64,000 nucleotides of DNA. Source: Ardenticatenaceae bacterium (GTDB lineage: Bacteria > Chloroflexota > Anaerolineae > Promineifilales > Promineifilaceae). The notes under the pieces are model-generated. The model searched no databases. It saw only the letters and a list, made by a program, of their open reading frames with translations, and was not told the DNA's origin. The DNA is taken from the NCBI GenBank assembly GCA_020634435.1, contig JACKBS010000009.1, forward strand, positions 505,212-569,211. The letters are read 5' to 3'. The position numbers and the translations under genes are program-made. Position 1 is the stretch's first letter; each line of letters begins with the position of its first letter. Positions 16,956-24,687 of the stretch are shown here, in pieces.

Positions 16956-18233
16956 ATGGATATTGGCGAATTAGAATCAAAAAAGATTACTGAACTGCGC
17001 GAGATGGCCCGCGAACTGGACATTCCTGGATTTAGCACCATGAAAAAACAGGGGCTGGTTTACGAAATTCTTCGGGCCAATGCCCAGGCCCAGGGCTATG
17101 ATTTTCGCGGCGGTGTGTTGGAAATTGTAGACGATGACAAACAAACGATGGGCTTTTTGCGGGCAAAAAATTATTTACCCGGCCCTGATGATATTTACGT
17201 TTCCAACTCTCAAATTCGCCGCCTGGGGCTGCGCACGGGCGACTGGGTGATGGGTCAGGTTCGTGCCCCCAAAGACAACGAAAAATATTACAGCTTGCTA
17301 CGGGTGGAATCAGTAAATGGCATGAGCCCCGATCTAGCCAAAAAACGCCCCCGTTACGAAACATTAACCCCCATTTTCCCTGACCAAAAACTGAAATTAG
17401 AAACCCAACCCAACATACTCTCTACCCGGTTGTTGGACCTGGTGGCGCCAATTGGCCGTGGCCAGCGTGGTTTGATTGTATCCCCGCCAAAAGCGGGTAA
17501 AACGACCGTTTTGAAGGAGATTGCCAATGGTATCTCCTCCAATTACCCGGATGTGCATCTGATGGTTGTGCTCATTGGTGAGCGCCCTGAAGAAGTAACG
17601 GATATGGACCGCTCGATTGATGGTGAAGTGATTAGCTCCACCTTTGATGAGCCGGTGCGCCAGCATTGCAAGGTGGCGGAGATGGCCTTGGAACGGGCCA
17701 AGCGTCTGGTTGAAGCTGGCCGGGATGTGGTCATCTTGCTGGACTCCATTACCCGATTGGCTCGTGGCTATAACCTGACAGTGTCGCCAAGCGGCCGTAC
17801 ATTGTCTGGTGGTTTGGACCCGACGGCTTTGTATCCGCCCAAGCGCTTCTTTGGTGCCGCCCGTAACCTGGAATTTGGTGGCAGTTTGACCATCATCGGC
17901 ACTTGTCTGGTGGACACGGGCAGCCGTATGGACGATGTGATTTACGAAGAGTTCAAGGGTACCGGTAACATGGAACTTTTATTGAGCCGTCGTCTGCAAG
18001 AACGCCGGGTATTCCCAGCTTTCGACATCGAACGCTCCAGCACCCGCCGCGAAGATTTGCTGCTTTCTGGCGATGAATTACAGCGTGTTTACATGATGCG
18101 CCGCATGTTGGGTCATCTGATGGATACGCCAGGCTACGACATCAGCAGTGCCACCGGGGCTGTGATGGAACGTCTGCGCTCAACCAAGACCAACTACGAG
18201 TTCCTGGAAACGTTGACCAAAGATATGATGTAG
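16956..18233 (+). CDS. rho: Transcription termination factor Rho
   Basis: Rho is a hexameric RNA helicase that ends transcription at non-intrinsic sites. Domain order is standard: Rho_N (KITELREMARELDIPGFS), the RNA-binding OSB domain, then the ATPase with Walker A PPKAGKTTVLKEIA, Walker B VVILLDSITRLARGYN, and the FDIERSSTRREDLLL region. I start at ATG 16956 (425 residues) because GCGGAG lies at the right distance upstream; a GTG seven codons earlier at 16935 is possible but would give an unusual Cys-rich start. A strong intrinsic terminator follows. Confidence 0.97.
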   Translation: MDIGELESKKITELREMARELDIPGFSTMKKQGLVYEILRANAQAQGYDFRGGVLEIVDDDKQTMGFLRAKNYLPGPDDIYVSNSQIRRLGLRTGDWVMGQVRAPKDNEKYYSLLRVESVNGMSPDLAKKRPRYETLTPIFPDQKLKLETQPNILSTRLLDLVAPIGRGQRGLIVSPPKAGKTTVLKEIANGISSNYPDVHLMVVLIGERPEEVTDMDRSIDGEVISSTFDEPVRQHCKVAEMALERAKRLVEAGRDVVILLDSITRLARGYNLTVSPSGRTLSGGLDPTALYPPKRFFGAARNLEFGGSLTIIGTCLVDTGSRMDDVIYEEFKGTGNMELLLSRRLQERRVFPAFDIERSSTRREDLLLSGDELQRVYMMRRMLGHLMDTPGYDISSATGAVMERLRSTKTNYEFLETLTKDMM

Positions 18234-18270
18234 TGCAACGTTTGTTTGAACCTGAATGAACTGTAAGAAA

Positions 18271-18296
18271 ACGGGCCTGCCATCAGGCCCGTTTTT
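18271..18296 (+). terminator. Intrinsic terminator of rho
   Basis: A perfect 9-bp stem, ACGGGCCTG (18271-18279) and CAGGCCCGT (18284-18292), has a 4-base loop and continues into TTTTT. It lies about 37 bases after the rho stop. Confidence 0.92.
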
Positions 18297-18336
18297 GCTG
18301 TGGGGCGACTTTGTGATAGCATCCCGCCCTTGAGAC

Positions 18337-19224
18337 ATGGCAAACGAACAACGTTTTTGGCACCGCTTAAGCGGGCATCTTATATTGGCGGGTGGAGCAC
18401 TCATTCTAATTGCCCTAGGACAATTTCAGTGGAATACGGCTGAGGCGGAGTTGTTGACGGTTACGGCCGTTCCTACCCCCATCGCATCGACGTCTGAAGA
18501 ATTGGCTCAGACAGAAGTTGTGACCGCGACGGTGGTCCCGCAAGGTCCGCTGCCGGTTATCAACGACAATACGCTGGCCCCGCTGCCCAATCCCCGAACT
18601 TACCAGACCAAACTGCCTGATCACAACTTCCAAATGCATGAAGTGGCCCGTGGTGAGACGCCCAATATCATTGCGGACCAATACGGCATTTCCGCCGACA
18701 CGCTGTTAGGTGGCAATACGTGGTTGAGTCAGGAATCCAACCAGCTGCAAGTTGGGGCGCAGCTGGTCATCTTGCCAGTGAATGGGGTGCTGCACAAGGT
18801 GCGCGCGGGAGAAACCATCGAGAGCATTGCCGAGCTGTACCAGGTTTCTCCCACCGACATCATTAATTACGGGCCGAACAATCTGGAATTTCCTTTCTAC
18901 CGGTTGGTACCGGATACAGAACTCGTTGTGCCGGGTGCATCCATCGGCCAATTTTTCTTTACCGCGCCAAAATCGGTGGCGACCAATGCGGCGGGACAAC
19001 CGCAGTGGAAGGTTTTTGGCACCGGAACGTATATCTGGCCGAGTAACGGCCGTTGCATCACGCAATATTACAATGGTTTTCATCCGGCAATTGACGTGTC
19101 TGCCAGCGAGGGATCGCCCGTTTACGCTTCAGACACCGGCACGGTGACCTATGCCGCCTTTGCCGCCGGAACATACTACGATTACGGTCAACCTGATTGT
19201 GATCAATCATGGCAATGGCTTTGA
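18337..19224 (+). CDS. LysM/M23 family peptidase, copy 1, frameshifted
   Basis: Cell-wall-directed protein with an N-terminal membrane anchor (residues about 9-27), a low-complexity Thr/Pro linker, two LysM domains (ARGETPNIIADQYGISADTL and VRAGETIESIAELYQVSPTD, each followed by VGAQLVILP or DTELVVPG), then the start of an M23 peptidase domain (HPAIDVSASEGSPVYASDTG). The frame breaks at about 19189: compared with its neighbour copy, one extra C follows the GATTACGGT run. Translation then ends at TGA 19224 before the HxH zinc motif. M23 enzymes cut peptidoglycan cross-bridges. As written the product lacks the catalytic C-terminus; a sequencing error is the alternative. Confidence 0.8.
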   Translation: MANEQRFWHRLSGHLILAGGALILIALGQFQWNTAEAELLTVTAVPTPIASTSEELAQTEVVTATVVPQGPLPVINDNTLAPLPNPRTYQTKLPDHNFQMHEVARGETPNIIADQYGISADTLLGGNTWLSQESNQLQVGAQLVILPVNGVLHKVRAGETIESIAELYQVSPTDIINYGPNNLEFPFYRLVPDTELVVPGASIGQFFFTAPKSVATNAAGQPQWKVFGTGTYIWPSNGRCITQYYNGFHPAIDVSASEGSPVYASDTGTVTYAAFAAGTYYDYGQPDCDQSWQWL

Positions 19225-19414
19225 AACATTTTATGCCCACCTGAGCAGTATTGGTGTTTTCCCCGGCCAAACGGTGACGCAGGGTGAACTCATTGGCTTT
19301 ACGGGCAACACCGGCCGTTCCAGCGGGCCGCACATCCACTTTGAAATTCGTGACCACGACTTCCGCACCAACCCCCTCGACCGCCTGGGCGGTGGCTACC
19401 AGGACTGCACTTAA
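19190..19414 (+). pseudogene. Out-of-frame C-terminal half of the M23 domain of copy 1
   Basis: In the shifted frame the sequence continues as NLIVINHGNGFETFYAHLSS, then GELIGFTGNTGRSSGPHIHF. This carries the M23 H-x-H zinc motif (PHIHFEI) and a normal end at 19414. It matches the intact second copy almost residue for residue, so it belongs to the gene that starts at 18337. Removing one base near 19189 restores a protein of about 358 residues. Confidence 0.85.
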
Positions 19415-19507
19415 TTTTGCGCACTCATTTCCCCGGAAACTGTAAGCATTAATGTTTGAAGATTTCAGCCTGTTTCCGGGGAAGTTTGCTGAGTTACAGG
19501 TATTGTT

Positions 19508-20572
19508 ATGGACAAATTTGGATCGATCTGGCGACGTTGGCAAGGACATTTTGTTATTGTTGGCATTGCCTTACTCATTTTGCTCGTTTGGCGTTTTGGT
19601 TTGCGCCCCAGCATTGTGGCGGTGGCCGAAGAAGGGGGCGTGGTGGGTGATACGGCCGTATCCACCCTCACTGAGCCAGATGCTACGGCCGATACCAGCG
19701 ACCCGCTCCAGTTTAACGGTAGCGATTTGCCAGTCGTAGATGACAGCAGCCTGGTTCCTGCCCCAAATCCGCTGACGTTTGAAGGCAAAACACCGGAACA
19801 CGACTTTGTCACGCACACCGTTGTGCGTGGCGAGACGCCTAACGGCATTGCTCAGCAGTATGGTATTGAGCCAGAGACAATCCTTGGCGGCAACCCCCAG
19901 CTCAGCGAAGAGTCCAGCTTGCTTCAGGTAGGTACGGTTCTTACCATTTTGCCGGTGAATGGCGTGCTCCACAACGTCCAGCCCGGCGACACGCTGGAAA
20001 GCCTCTCGCTGCAATACGGCATTCCCACCGAAGATATTATTGCCTACGGGCCGAACAATCTTGAATTTCCCTACCGCTTGCAGCCCGACACGCAAATTTT
20101 GGTGCCCGGTGCCGTTCGCGAACTGTTTGTCTGGACCCCGCCCGATCTTTCCTCGGTGGGCGGTACCTCTTCAGAAGGTGGCAGCGTGCGCCCGGTGATC
20201 GTGGGTACCGGGACGTTTATCTACCCGGTGAACTCGCGCAACTTCACTCAATATTTCTGGTATGGGCATCCGGGGATTGACATTGCGCTGCCGGAAGGAT
20301 CGGCCGTTTATGCCTCGGACACCGGAACGGTGACGTTTGCTGGCTGGAATGTGTACGGCTATGGCAACCTGATCGTGATTAACCACGGCAATGGCTACGA
20401 GACATTTTATGGCCATCTCAGCAGCTTTAACGTGGTGCCGGGGCAAATTGTCTACCAGGGGAATGTGATTGGGGGTACGGGTAACACGGGTAACTCCTCC
20501 GGGCCGCATATCCACTTCGAAATTCGCATCAACAACAATCGGGATAATCCCTGCTGGTACATCGGCTGTTGA
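19508..20572 (+). CDS. LysM/M23 family peptidase, copy 2, intact
   Basis: A 354-residue paralogue of the preceding gene in direct tandem. The order is N-terminal membrane helix (about 12-31), Thr-rich acidic linker, two LysM domains (VRGETPNGIAQQYGIEPETI and VQPGDTLESLSLQYGIPTED), and an M23 domain with HPGIDIALPEGSAVYASDTG, NLIVINHGNGYETFYGHLSS and HIHFEI. Zinc ligands His and Asp of the first motif and the HxH of the last are present, so it should be an active LytM-type endopeptidase or an EnvC-like activator acting outside the membrane. It shares the phrase YGPNNLEFP with copy 1, showing a recent duplication. Confidence 0.9.
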   Translation: MDKFGSIWRRWQGHFVIVGIALLILLVWRFGLRPSIVAVAEEGGVVGDTAVSTLTEPDATADTSDPLQFNGSDLPVVDDSSLVPAPNPLTFEGKTPEHDFVTHTVVRGETPNGIAQQYGIEPETILGGNPQLSEESSLLQVGTVLTILPVNGVLHNVQPGDTLESLSLQYGIPTEDIIAYGPNNLEFPYRLQPDTQILVPGAVRELFVWTPPDLSSVGGTSSEGGSVRPVIVGTGTFIYPVNSRNFTQYFWYGHPGIDIALPEGSAVYASDTGTVTFAGWNVYGYGNLIVINHGNGYETFYGHLSSFNVVPGQIVYQGNVIGGTGNTGNSSGPHIHFEIRINNNRDNPCWYIGC

Positions 20573-20582
20573 TGCCGGTAGG

Positions 20583-20627
20583 CGGTAATCCGTTATCGGT
20601 AATCGGTTAACCGTTTACGGATTACCG
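20583..20627. repeat. Inverted repeat of the CGGTAATCCGT family
   Basis: CGGTAATCCGT (20583-20593) pairs with ACGGATTACCG (20617-20627), enclosing a GGTTAACC palindrome. It lies between convergent genes, and the stop codon of rlmN (20622-20624) is inside it. A related element occurs at 43573-43632. Confidence 0.75.
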
Positions 20628-21668
20628 ACCACCGACTACGCGATCACGCAGTTGGCCGCAGCCTGCCTGAATGTCAATGCCACGGCGCACACGGACGGTG
20701 CTGCTGACGCCGTAATGGCTTAGCTCGGCCTGGAATGCTTCGACGCGTTCCTTGGAGGAAGGGCCACCGCTGTAATCGGCCGTAGGATTGAGCGGAATCA
20801 GGTTCACGTGGCATAACATACCTTGCAGTAAGTTGCCCAGCGCGCGCGCCTGCTCAATCGTGTCATTTTCGCCAGAGATGAGCGCCCACTCAAAGGTCAA
20901 CCGTCGCCCCGTTTTCTCGATGTAATAGCGGCAGGTGTCCATCAATTCGGCAATGGGCCAGCGATGGTTGATGGGGATGAGCTTGTCGCGCTCGGCGTCG
21001 GTGGCGGCGTGCAGGGAGATGGCCAGCGGCGTTTGGCGCTGCTCATCGGCGTAGCGGCGGATGGCTGGCACAAGCCCCACGGTGGAGATGGTGATTTTGC
21101 GGGCGCCCAGGTTGAAGCCAGTTTCATCCGTCAGGCGGTCAATGGCGGCCAGGGTGTTGTTGTAATTGTGCAGCGGCTCGCCCATGCCCATCATCACAAT
21201 GTTGGTGACGTGCTCCTCGGTGAGGGATAGTTCGTGGGCAAAATAGAGCACTTGGGCCACGATTTCGCTGACGGTGAGGTTGCGGAAGAAGCCCATCTGC
21301 CCGGTGGCGCAAAAGACGCAGCCCATGGCGCAGCCCGCCTGCGCGCTGATACACAGCGTGCGCCGCTTGTCGTAGCGCATGAGTACGGTCTCGATGTATT
21401 GGCCGTCTGGCAGTTGGAAGAGCACTTTTTTGGTTTGCCCATCGCTGGAATGCTGCTCACTGGCAATGGTGGCGCTGTGGATAACCGCGTTGGCTGCCAA
21501 CTTTTCAATCAAGCTCTTCGGCAAATTGCGCATCTCCGCAAAGTCGGTGACGTACTTCTTGTACAGCCATTCCCAAACCTGCTGCGCCCGAAACTTTGGC
21601 TCGCCTAGTTTGGTGAGTAATTCAGAAAGCTCACCAAAGTTTAAATCAAAAATATCTATTTTTTGCAT
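20622..21668 (-). CDS. rlmN: 23S rRNA (adenine(2503)-C(2))-methyltransferase RlmN
   Basis: A radical SAM enzyme that methylates A2503 of 23S rRNA and A37 of some tRNAs. The 348-residue protein has the radical SAM cluster motif at Cys113, Cys117 and Cys120 (CAMGCVFCATGQMGF), the SAM motif MGMGEPLHNY and the C-terminal catalytic cysteine in DIQAGCGQLRD (Cys337). The N-terminal accessory domain EPKFRAQQVWEWLYKKYVTDF is typical. Its last codons and stop are supplied by an interspersed inverted repeat, giving the C-terminus VVGGR. Confidence 0.96.
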   Translation of the reverse strand: MQKIDIFDLNFGELSELLTKLGEPKFRAQQVWEWLYKKYVTDFAEMRNLPKSLIEKLAANAVIHSATIASEQHSSDGQTKKVLFQLPDGQYIETVLMRYDKRRTLCISAQAGCAMGCVFCATGQMGFFRNLTVSEIVAQVLYFAHELSLTEEHVTNIVMMGMGEPLHNYNNTLAAIDRLTDETGFNLGARKITISTVGLVPAIRRYADEQRQTPLAISLHAATDAERDKLIPINHRWPIAELMDTCRYYIEKTGRRLTFEWALISGENDTIEQARALGNLLQGMLCHVNLIPLNPTADYSGGPSSKERVEAFQAELSHYGVSSTVRVRRGIDIQAGCGQLRDRVVGGR

Positions 21669-21682
21669 CTTATGATGACCCT

Positions 21683-22387
21683 TCAGATCTTAAATTCATT
21701 TTGCCAGCCCCGTAAACTCTCAAAACTAGAAATGTTCCAGTTAAACCGTTTAAATATTTCAACCGCAGTTTTTAAAGCAATATTTTTTGATTCAGATACT
21801 AATTCAGTCCTAGAGACTGTGCTTTCATAGGGAAAGCTACTAATTGATGCCTTACATGTTTCTCCATATCCGAAGAAAGGATCCTTGTCATTCACTAAGA
21901 ACCGATTTTTTAAATTGCCCAAGACAAATTTTATTTGCATATTTTCATCTCCCGCGTCACTGAGTGCTAAGCGGGCAGCAAATTCAAAAATTTCTGTGAG
22001 TGTTGCAATAGTGTCTCCAACATACAACTGTGTTCCATACTTCCAATCTGAAGTAGCGGGCCAAAATGATGACTCGTCGCGCCAGTCAATAGGTAGAGCT
22101 GCGATTTGAAAAAACTGACCGCTTTGGTAGAGTCGCCAAATTGATTTATGATGTTCCCAATTAAATTGTTGTTCAATCCAGTCCAAAAATAACTGTGGCT
22201 TGTTTTTGGAATCAATGTGAGGGAAGTCCCACCCCCTTATCCGAACCTTGTTCTTAACAAGAAGGGGCAAAAGCGCAGAAATATCCCCTATAAGGTCTTT
22301 CTTGAAAGTTGCTGGACGAACTAATACTTGCCAGTATCCTCTTGACAGAATCATTTCATGCAAGGAGCTTTTCATTTGTTCTTCCAT
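21683..22387 (-). CDS. Conserved protein of unknown function, partner of AlbA_2 protein
   Basis: A 234-residue soluble protein I cannot assign to a named function. Its start, SRGYWQVLVRPATF, and the RIRGWDFPHID segment are reminiscent of proteins often encoded beside AlbA_2-domain genes; this is recollection, not a search. It has several Trp-rich stretches and no membrane helix or catalytic motif I recognise. It overlaps the upstream AlbA_2 gene: ATG 22387 is inside that gene, and an internal ATG at 22375 forms an ATGA overlap with its stop, so the two are coupled. Base composition is clearly more AT-rich than the flanks and no ACGGCCGT is present, which suggests acquisition by transfer. Confidence 0.75.
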   Translation of the reverse strand: MEEQMKSSLHEMILSRGYWQVLVRPATFKKDLIGDISALLPLLVKNKVRIRGWDFPHIDSKNKPQLFLDWIEQQFNWEHHKSIWRLYQSGQFFQIAALPIDWRDESSFWPATSDWKYGTQLYVGDTIATLTEIFEFAARLALSDAGDENMQIKFVLGNLKNRFLVNDKDPFFGYGETCKASISSFPYESTVSRTELVSESKNIALKTAVEIFKRFNWNISSFESLRGWQNEFKI

Positions 22388-22983
22388 AAATCACCTAATT
22401 GGGCATCAAATTTGTCATAGTCTGTTTCTCGGTTTGCTGCCACCGATAGTTCTAGCCCTGCTGTATGTGCGGTTGAGAAGTATTTCCTTAGAGCTTTTAC
22501 AGTTGCAAGATCAAGCAAATCTCTCATTTCGGACTGTGATGGGATTTCTGATGTTTCCGGTTTTCTTCTTGTCCTAATGTAGCAAGCTCCTTCGCGTAGT
22601 ATGTGGGAATGATCTTTCTTGCACAAAATAGGTATGTCGTCAAATTCGTTGACGTTTATAATGATGAATTTAGATGCTTGATATTCCAGAATGTCTAAAT
22701 CGAAACTGACGTTCGGATCAGCATACCTTGAGAGCGAATCTGCGAAATCATCGTAAGACCAAGTAGCTAGTTCACTTGCGGATAGACCTGTTGGGACAGG
22801 TTGCCCATTTGAATCTTCATCTATCCCAATTATTACCATTCCTCCGTCTCTTTTGTTTGCCATTGATAGAACTGCGCGAACAACTTTTGCGAGAAGGGAG
22901 CTTTTGGTTCCGGGTCCTTTGAATTCAATCCCATGCTGTTCTCTGCCAAAAGCGAGAATTTCCATAAATTCTTGTTCTGTCAT
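22372..22983 (-). CDS. AlbA_2 (Schlafen-type) putative DNA-binding protein
   Basis: A 203-residue protein whose N-terminal 130 residues match the AlbA_2 domain: GIEFKGPGTKSSLLAKVVRA, ANKRDGGMVIIGIDED and the final ACYIRTRRKPETSE strand. AlbA_2 proteins are annotated as DNA-binding or ATP-binding, and related Schlafen folds include nucleases. The C-terminal 50 residues are not recognised. I chose ATG 22983, one base after the TAA of the upstream phosphatase gene; a TTG at 22998 would overlap that gene. AT-rich composition, the absence of ACGGCCGT and coupling to an unknown partner mark it as accessory. A defence role is possible but unproven. Confidence 0.82.
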   Translation of the reverse strand: MTEQEFMEILAFGREQHGIEFKGPGTKSSLLAKVVRAVLSMANKRDGGMVIIGIDEDSNGQPVPTGLSASELATWSYDDFADSLSRYADPNVSFDLDILEYQASKFIIINVNEFDDIPILCKKDHSHILREGACYIRTRRKPETSEIPSQSEMRDLLDLATVKALRKYFSTAHTAGLELSVAANRETDYDKFDAQLGDLWKNK

Positions 22984-22984
22984 G

Positions 22985-23812
22985 TTATCGTTGACCAAAG
23001 CTAAGCTTATTATCTGCTACTTCTTTAGCAATTTCAGCAATGTCCGCAAAGATGAAATCGGGCTGGAGGTCGTTGGCTTTGGCCACGTCTTCCAGCTGGC
23101 TGATGCCGGAGAGGACGAGAATGGTTTGGATGCCCGCCGCTTTGCCGCCCGCGATGTCCGTTTCCAGGCGGTCGCCGACCATGGCGGTGTTTTGCGGCGT
23201 GCCGCCCAGCTTTTCCATCGCCATCTGGAAGATGAGCGGGCCGGGCTTGCCAATTACCACCGGTTCCACGCCAGTTGCGGCCTGCAAGAAGGCGAGGAAG
23301 GAGCCTGCGCCGGGCAGGGGGCCGTACTCGCTGGGGAAGGTGAGGTCCGGGTTGGTGCCGACAAAATCGGCCCCTTTGTGGATGAGCAGGGCACCAGCAG
23401 CCATTTGTGCGTAGACAGCATTGGGGTTAAAGCCAGCCACGACGAACACGGCCGTTTCTCCCCCCATCACCTCTTCCACACTCAATAACTGGAAGCCGCG
23501 GGATTGAACGGCCGTTACCAGCCCCACATCCCCCACCACAAACGCCTTCACGCCCGGTTTGTAAGTCCGCTGCAAATAATCTCCCGTCGCTTCTGCCGAG
23601 GTGAAAATCTGCTCTTCGCTGACCGTGACGCCAAATTTGGCCAGCTTGGCCACATACTGCTGCGGCGTTTTGGAAGCATTGTTGGTGGCCATCACCACGC
23701 CAATGCCCTGCTGTTGCATCGTCTCGAAAAATTCGGCCAGGCCGGGCATGGGCACATCCCCCCGCCACAGCACGCCGTCCATGTCTAAAATGAGGTTCTT
23801 AATCTGGTTCAT
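22985..23812 (-). CDS. HAD-IIA family phosphatase (NagD-like)
   Basis: A haloacid-dehalogenase hydrolase with the IIA cap type seen in NagD and pyridoxal phosphate or p-nitrophenyl phosphatases. Motif I is LILDMDGVLWRGD, motif II VVMATNNASKTPQQY, motif III the Lys of VVIGKPGPLIF, and motif IV AMVGDRLETDIAGG. The substrate is unknown. I start at ATG 23812 (275 residues), which begins directly with motif I; an upstream in-frame start at 23887 would add an unlikely 25-residue extension. There is no ribosome binding site, and TATAAT lies 7 bases before the ATG, so a leaderless mRNA is possible. Confidence 0.9.
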   Translation of the reverse strand: MNQIKNLILDMDGVLWRGDVPMPGLAEFFETMQQQGIGVVMATNNASKTPQQYVAKLAKFGVTVSEEQIFTSAEATGDYLQRTYKPGVKAFVVGDVGLVTAVQSRGFQLLSVEEVMGGETAVFVVAGFNPNAVYAQMAAGALLIHKGADFVGTNPDLTFPSEYGPLPGAGSFLAFLQAATGVEPVVIGKPGPLIFQMAMEKLGGTPQNTAMVGDRLETDIAGGKAAGIQTILVLSGISQLEDVAKANDLQPDFIFADIAEIAKEVADNKLSFGQR

Positions 23813-23819
23813 GGGTTGG

Positions 23820-23825
23820 ATTATA
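23820..23825 (-). promoter_or_regulatory. Candidate -10 element for a leaderless NagD-like transcript
   Basis: TATAAT on the minus strand (23825 down to 23820) ends 7 bases before the ATG at 23812, which would place the transcription start at or next to the start codon. No good -35 hexamer was found at 16-18 bases. Confidence 0.35.
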
Positions 23826-23932
23826 GCGGATGCGTGGGCAATGGGTAGTTGAGTCACATGGGCATTGGGGGGAAGGTTGTTATACAATTGCCCTGCCTGA
23901 AGCTCGGCAAAATCAACTTAAGGAAGAGTTCC

Positions 23933-24622
23933 GTGAAATTATCAGTGATTATGCCCGTCTATAACGAGCGGGAAACTTTAGAAGCGTCGGTAAAGGCCGT
24001 GTTGGCGGTGGAAATGGCCGACGAGATTGTACTGGTCGATGATGGTTCTACCGACGGCACGCGCGAGTTGTATCCGGCCATTGCCGCTCTGGATGATTGC
24101 ATCAAAGTATATATGCACGAGAAAAACCAGGGCAAAGGCGCCGCCGTGCGCACCGGGTTTAACAAGGCCACGGGCGATATTTTCCTCATCCAGGATGCCG
24201 ACTTGGAGTATGATCCGCGTGATTATCCGGCATTGGTGCAGCCGATTGTGGAAGGGAAAGTGGCCGTTGTTTACGGCTCTCGTTTTCGCGGTGGGCCGAC
24301 CAAAACGATGTTTTTCTGGCATATGGTGGGTAACAAGCTGCTGACGCTCATCACCAACATTGTCTACAACACCATTTTGTCCGACATGGAAACCTGCTAC
24401 AAAGTGTTCCGCGCCGACGTGATTCGTGACATGCCGCTGCGCTCGCGCGGCTTCGAGTTTGAGCCAGAAATCACTTCCAAGGTGCTCAAACGCGGCCACC
24501 GCATCTACGAAGTGCCGATTTCCTACAACGGCCGTGAGTTTGAAGAAGGCAAAAAGCTCAACCCGTGGGTCGAAGGGCCGAAGGCGCTGTACTATCTGTT
24601 GAAGTATCGGTTTGTTGATTAA
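23933..24622 (+). CDS. Family 2 glycosyltransferase (polyprenyl-phosphate sugar synthase-like)
   Basis: A 229-residue GT2 enzyme without membrane helices, similar in layout to dolichol-phosphate mannose synthase. It begins LSVIMPVYNERETLEA and shows DEIVLVDDGSTDGTRELY, GKGAAVRTGF, the metal motif IQDADLEYDPRDYP and GSRFRGG. Family members load a sugar from a nucleotide donor onto a polyprenyl phosphate. I start at GTG 23933, seven bases after AAGGAAG; the frame is open further upstream but without a better site. The next two genes encode GT-C membrane enzymes that use polyprenyl-linked sugars, so a shared pathway is likely. Confidence 0.9.
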   Translation: MKLSVIMPVYNERETLEASVKAVLAVEMADEIVLVDDGSTDGTRELYPAIAALDDCIKVYMHEKNQGKGAAVRTGFNKATGDIFLIQDADLEYDPRDYPALVQPIVEGKVAVVYGSRFRGGPTKTMFFWHMVGNKLLTLITNIVYNTILSDMETCYKVFRADVIRDMPLRSRGFEFEPEITSKVLKRGHRIYEVPISYNGREFEEGKKLNPWVEGPKALYYLLKYRFVD

Positions 24623-24626
24623 AGAA

Positions 24627-24687
24627 GTAATTAGGTAATTGAGTAATTACGTAATTACCCAATTACCCAATTACCCAATTACCCAAT
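24627..24687. repeat. GTAATTA/CAATTACC tandem and inverted repeat
   Basis: Units of GTAATT(G/A) run into four copies of CAATTACC, giving a symmetric AT-rich hairpin around GTAATTACGTAATTAC. The repeat ends inside the start codon of the next gene (CCCAATG), leaving no room for a ribosome binding site. A second member is at 35535-35583. Confidence 0.8.

Noticed and set aside
22985..23887. Longer start of the NagD-like gene at 23887
   Set aside because: The extra 25 residues have no family match and would cover the likely promoter; ATG 23812 begins directly before motif I.
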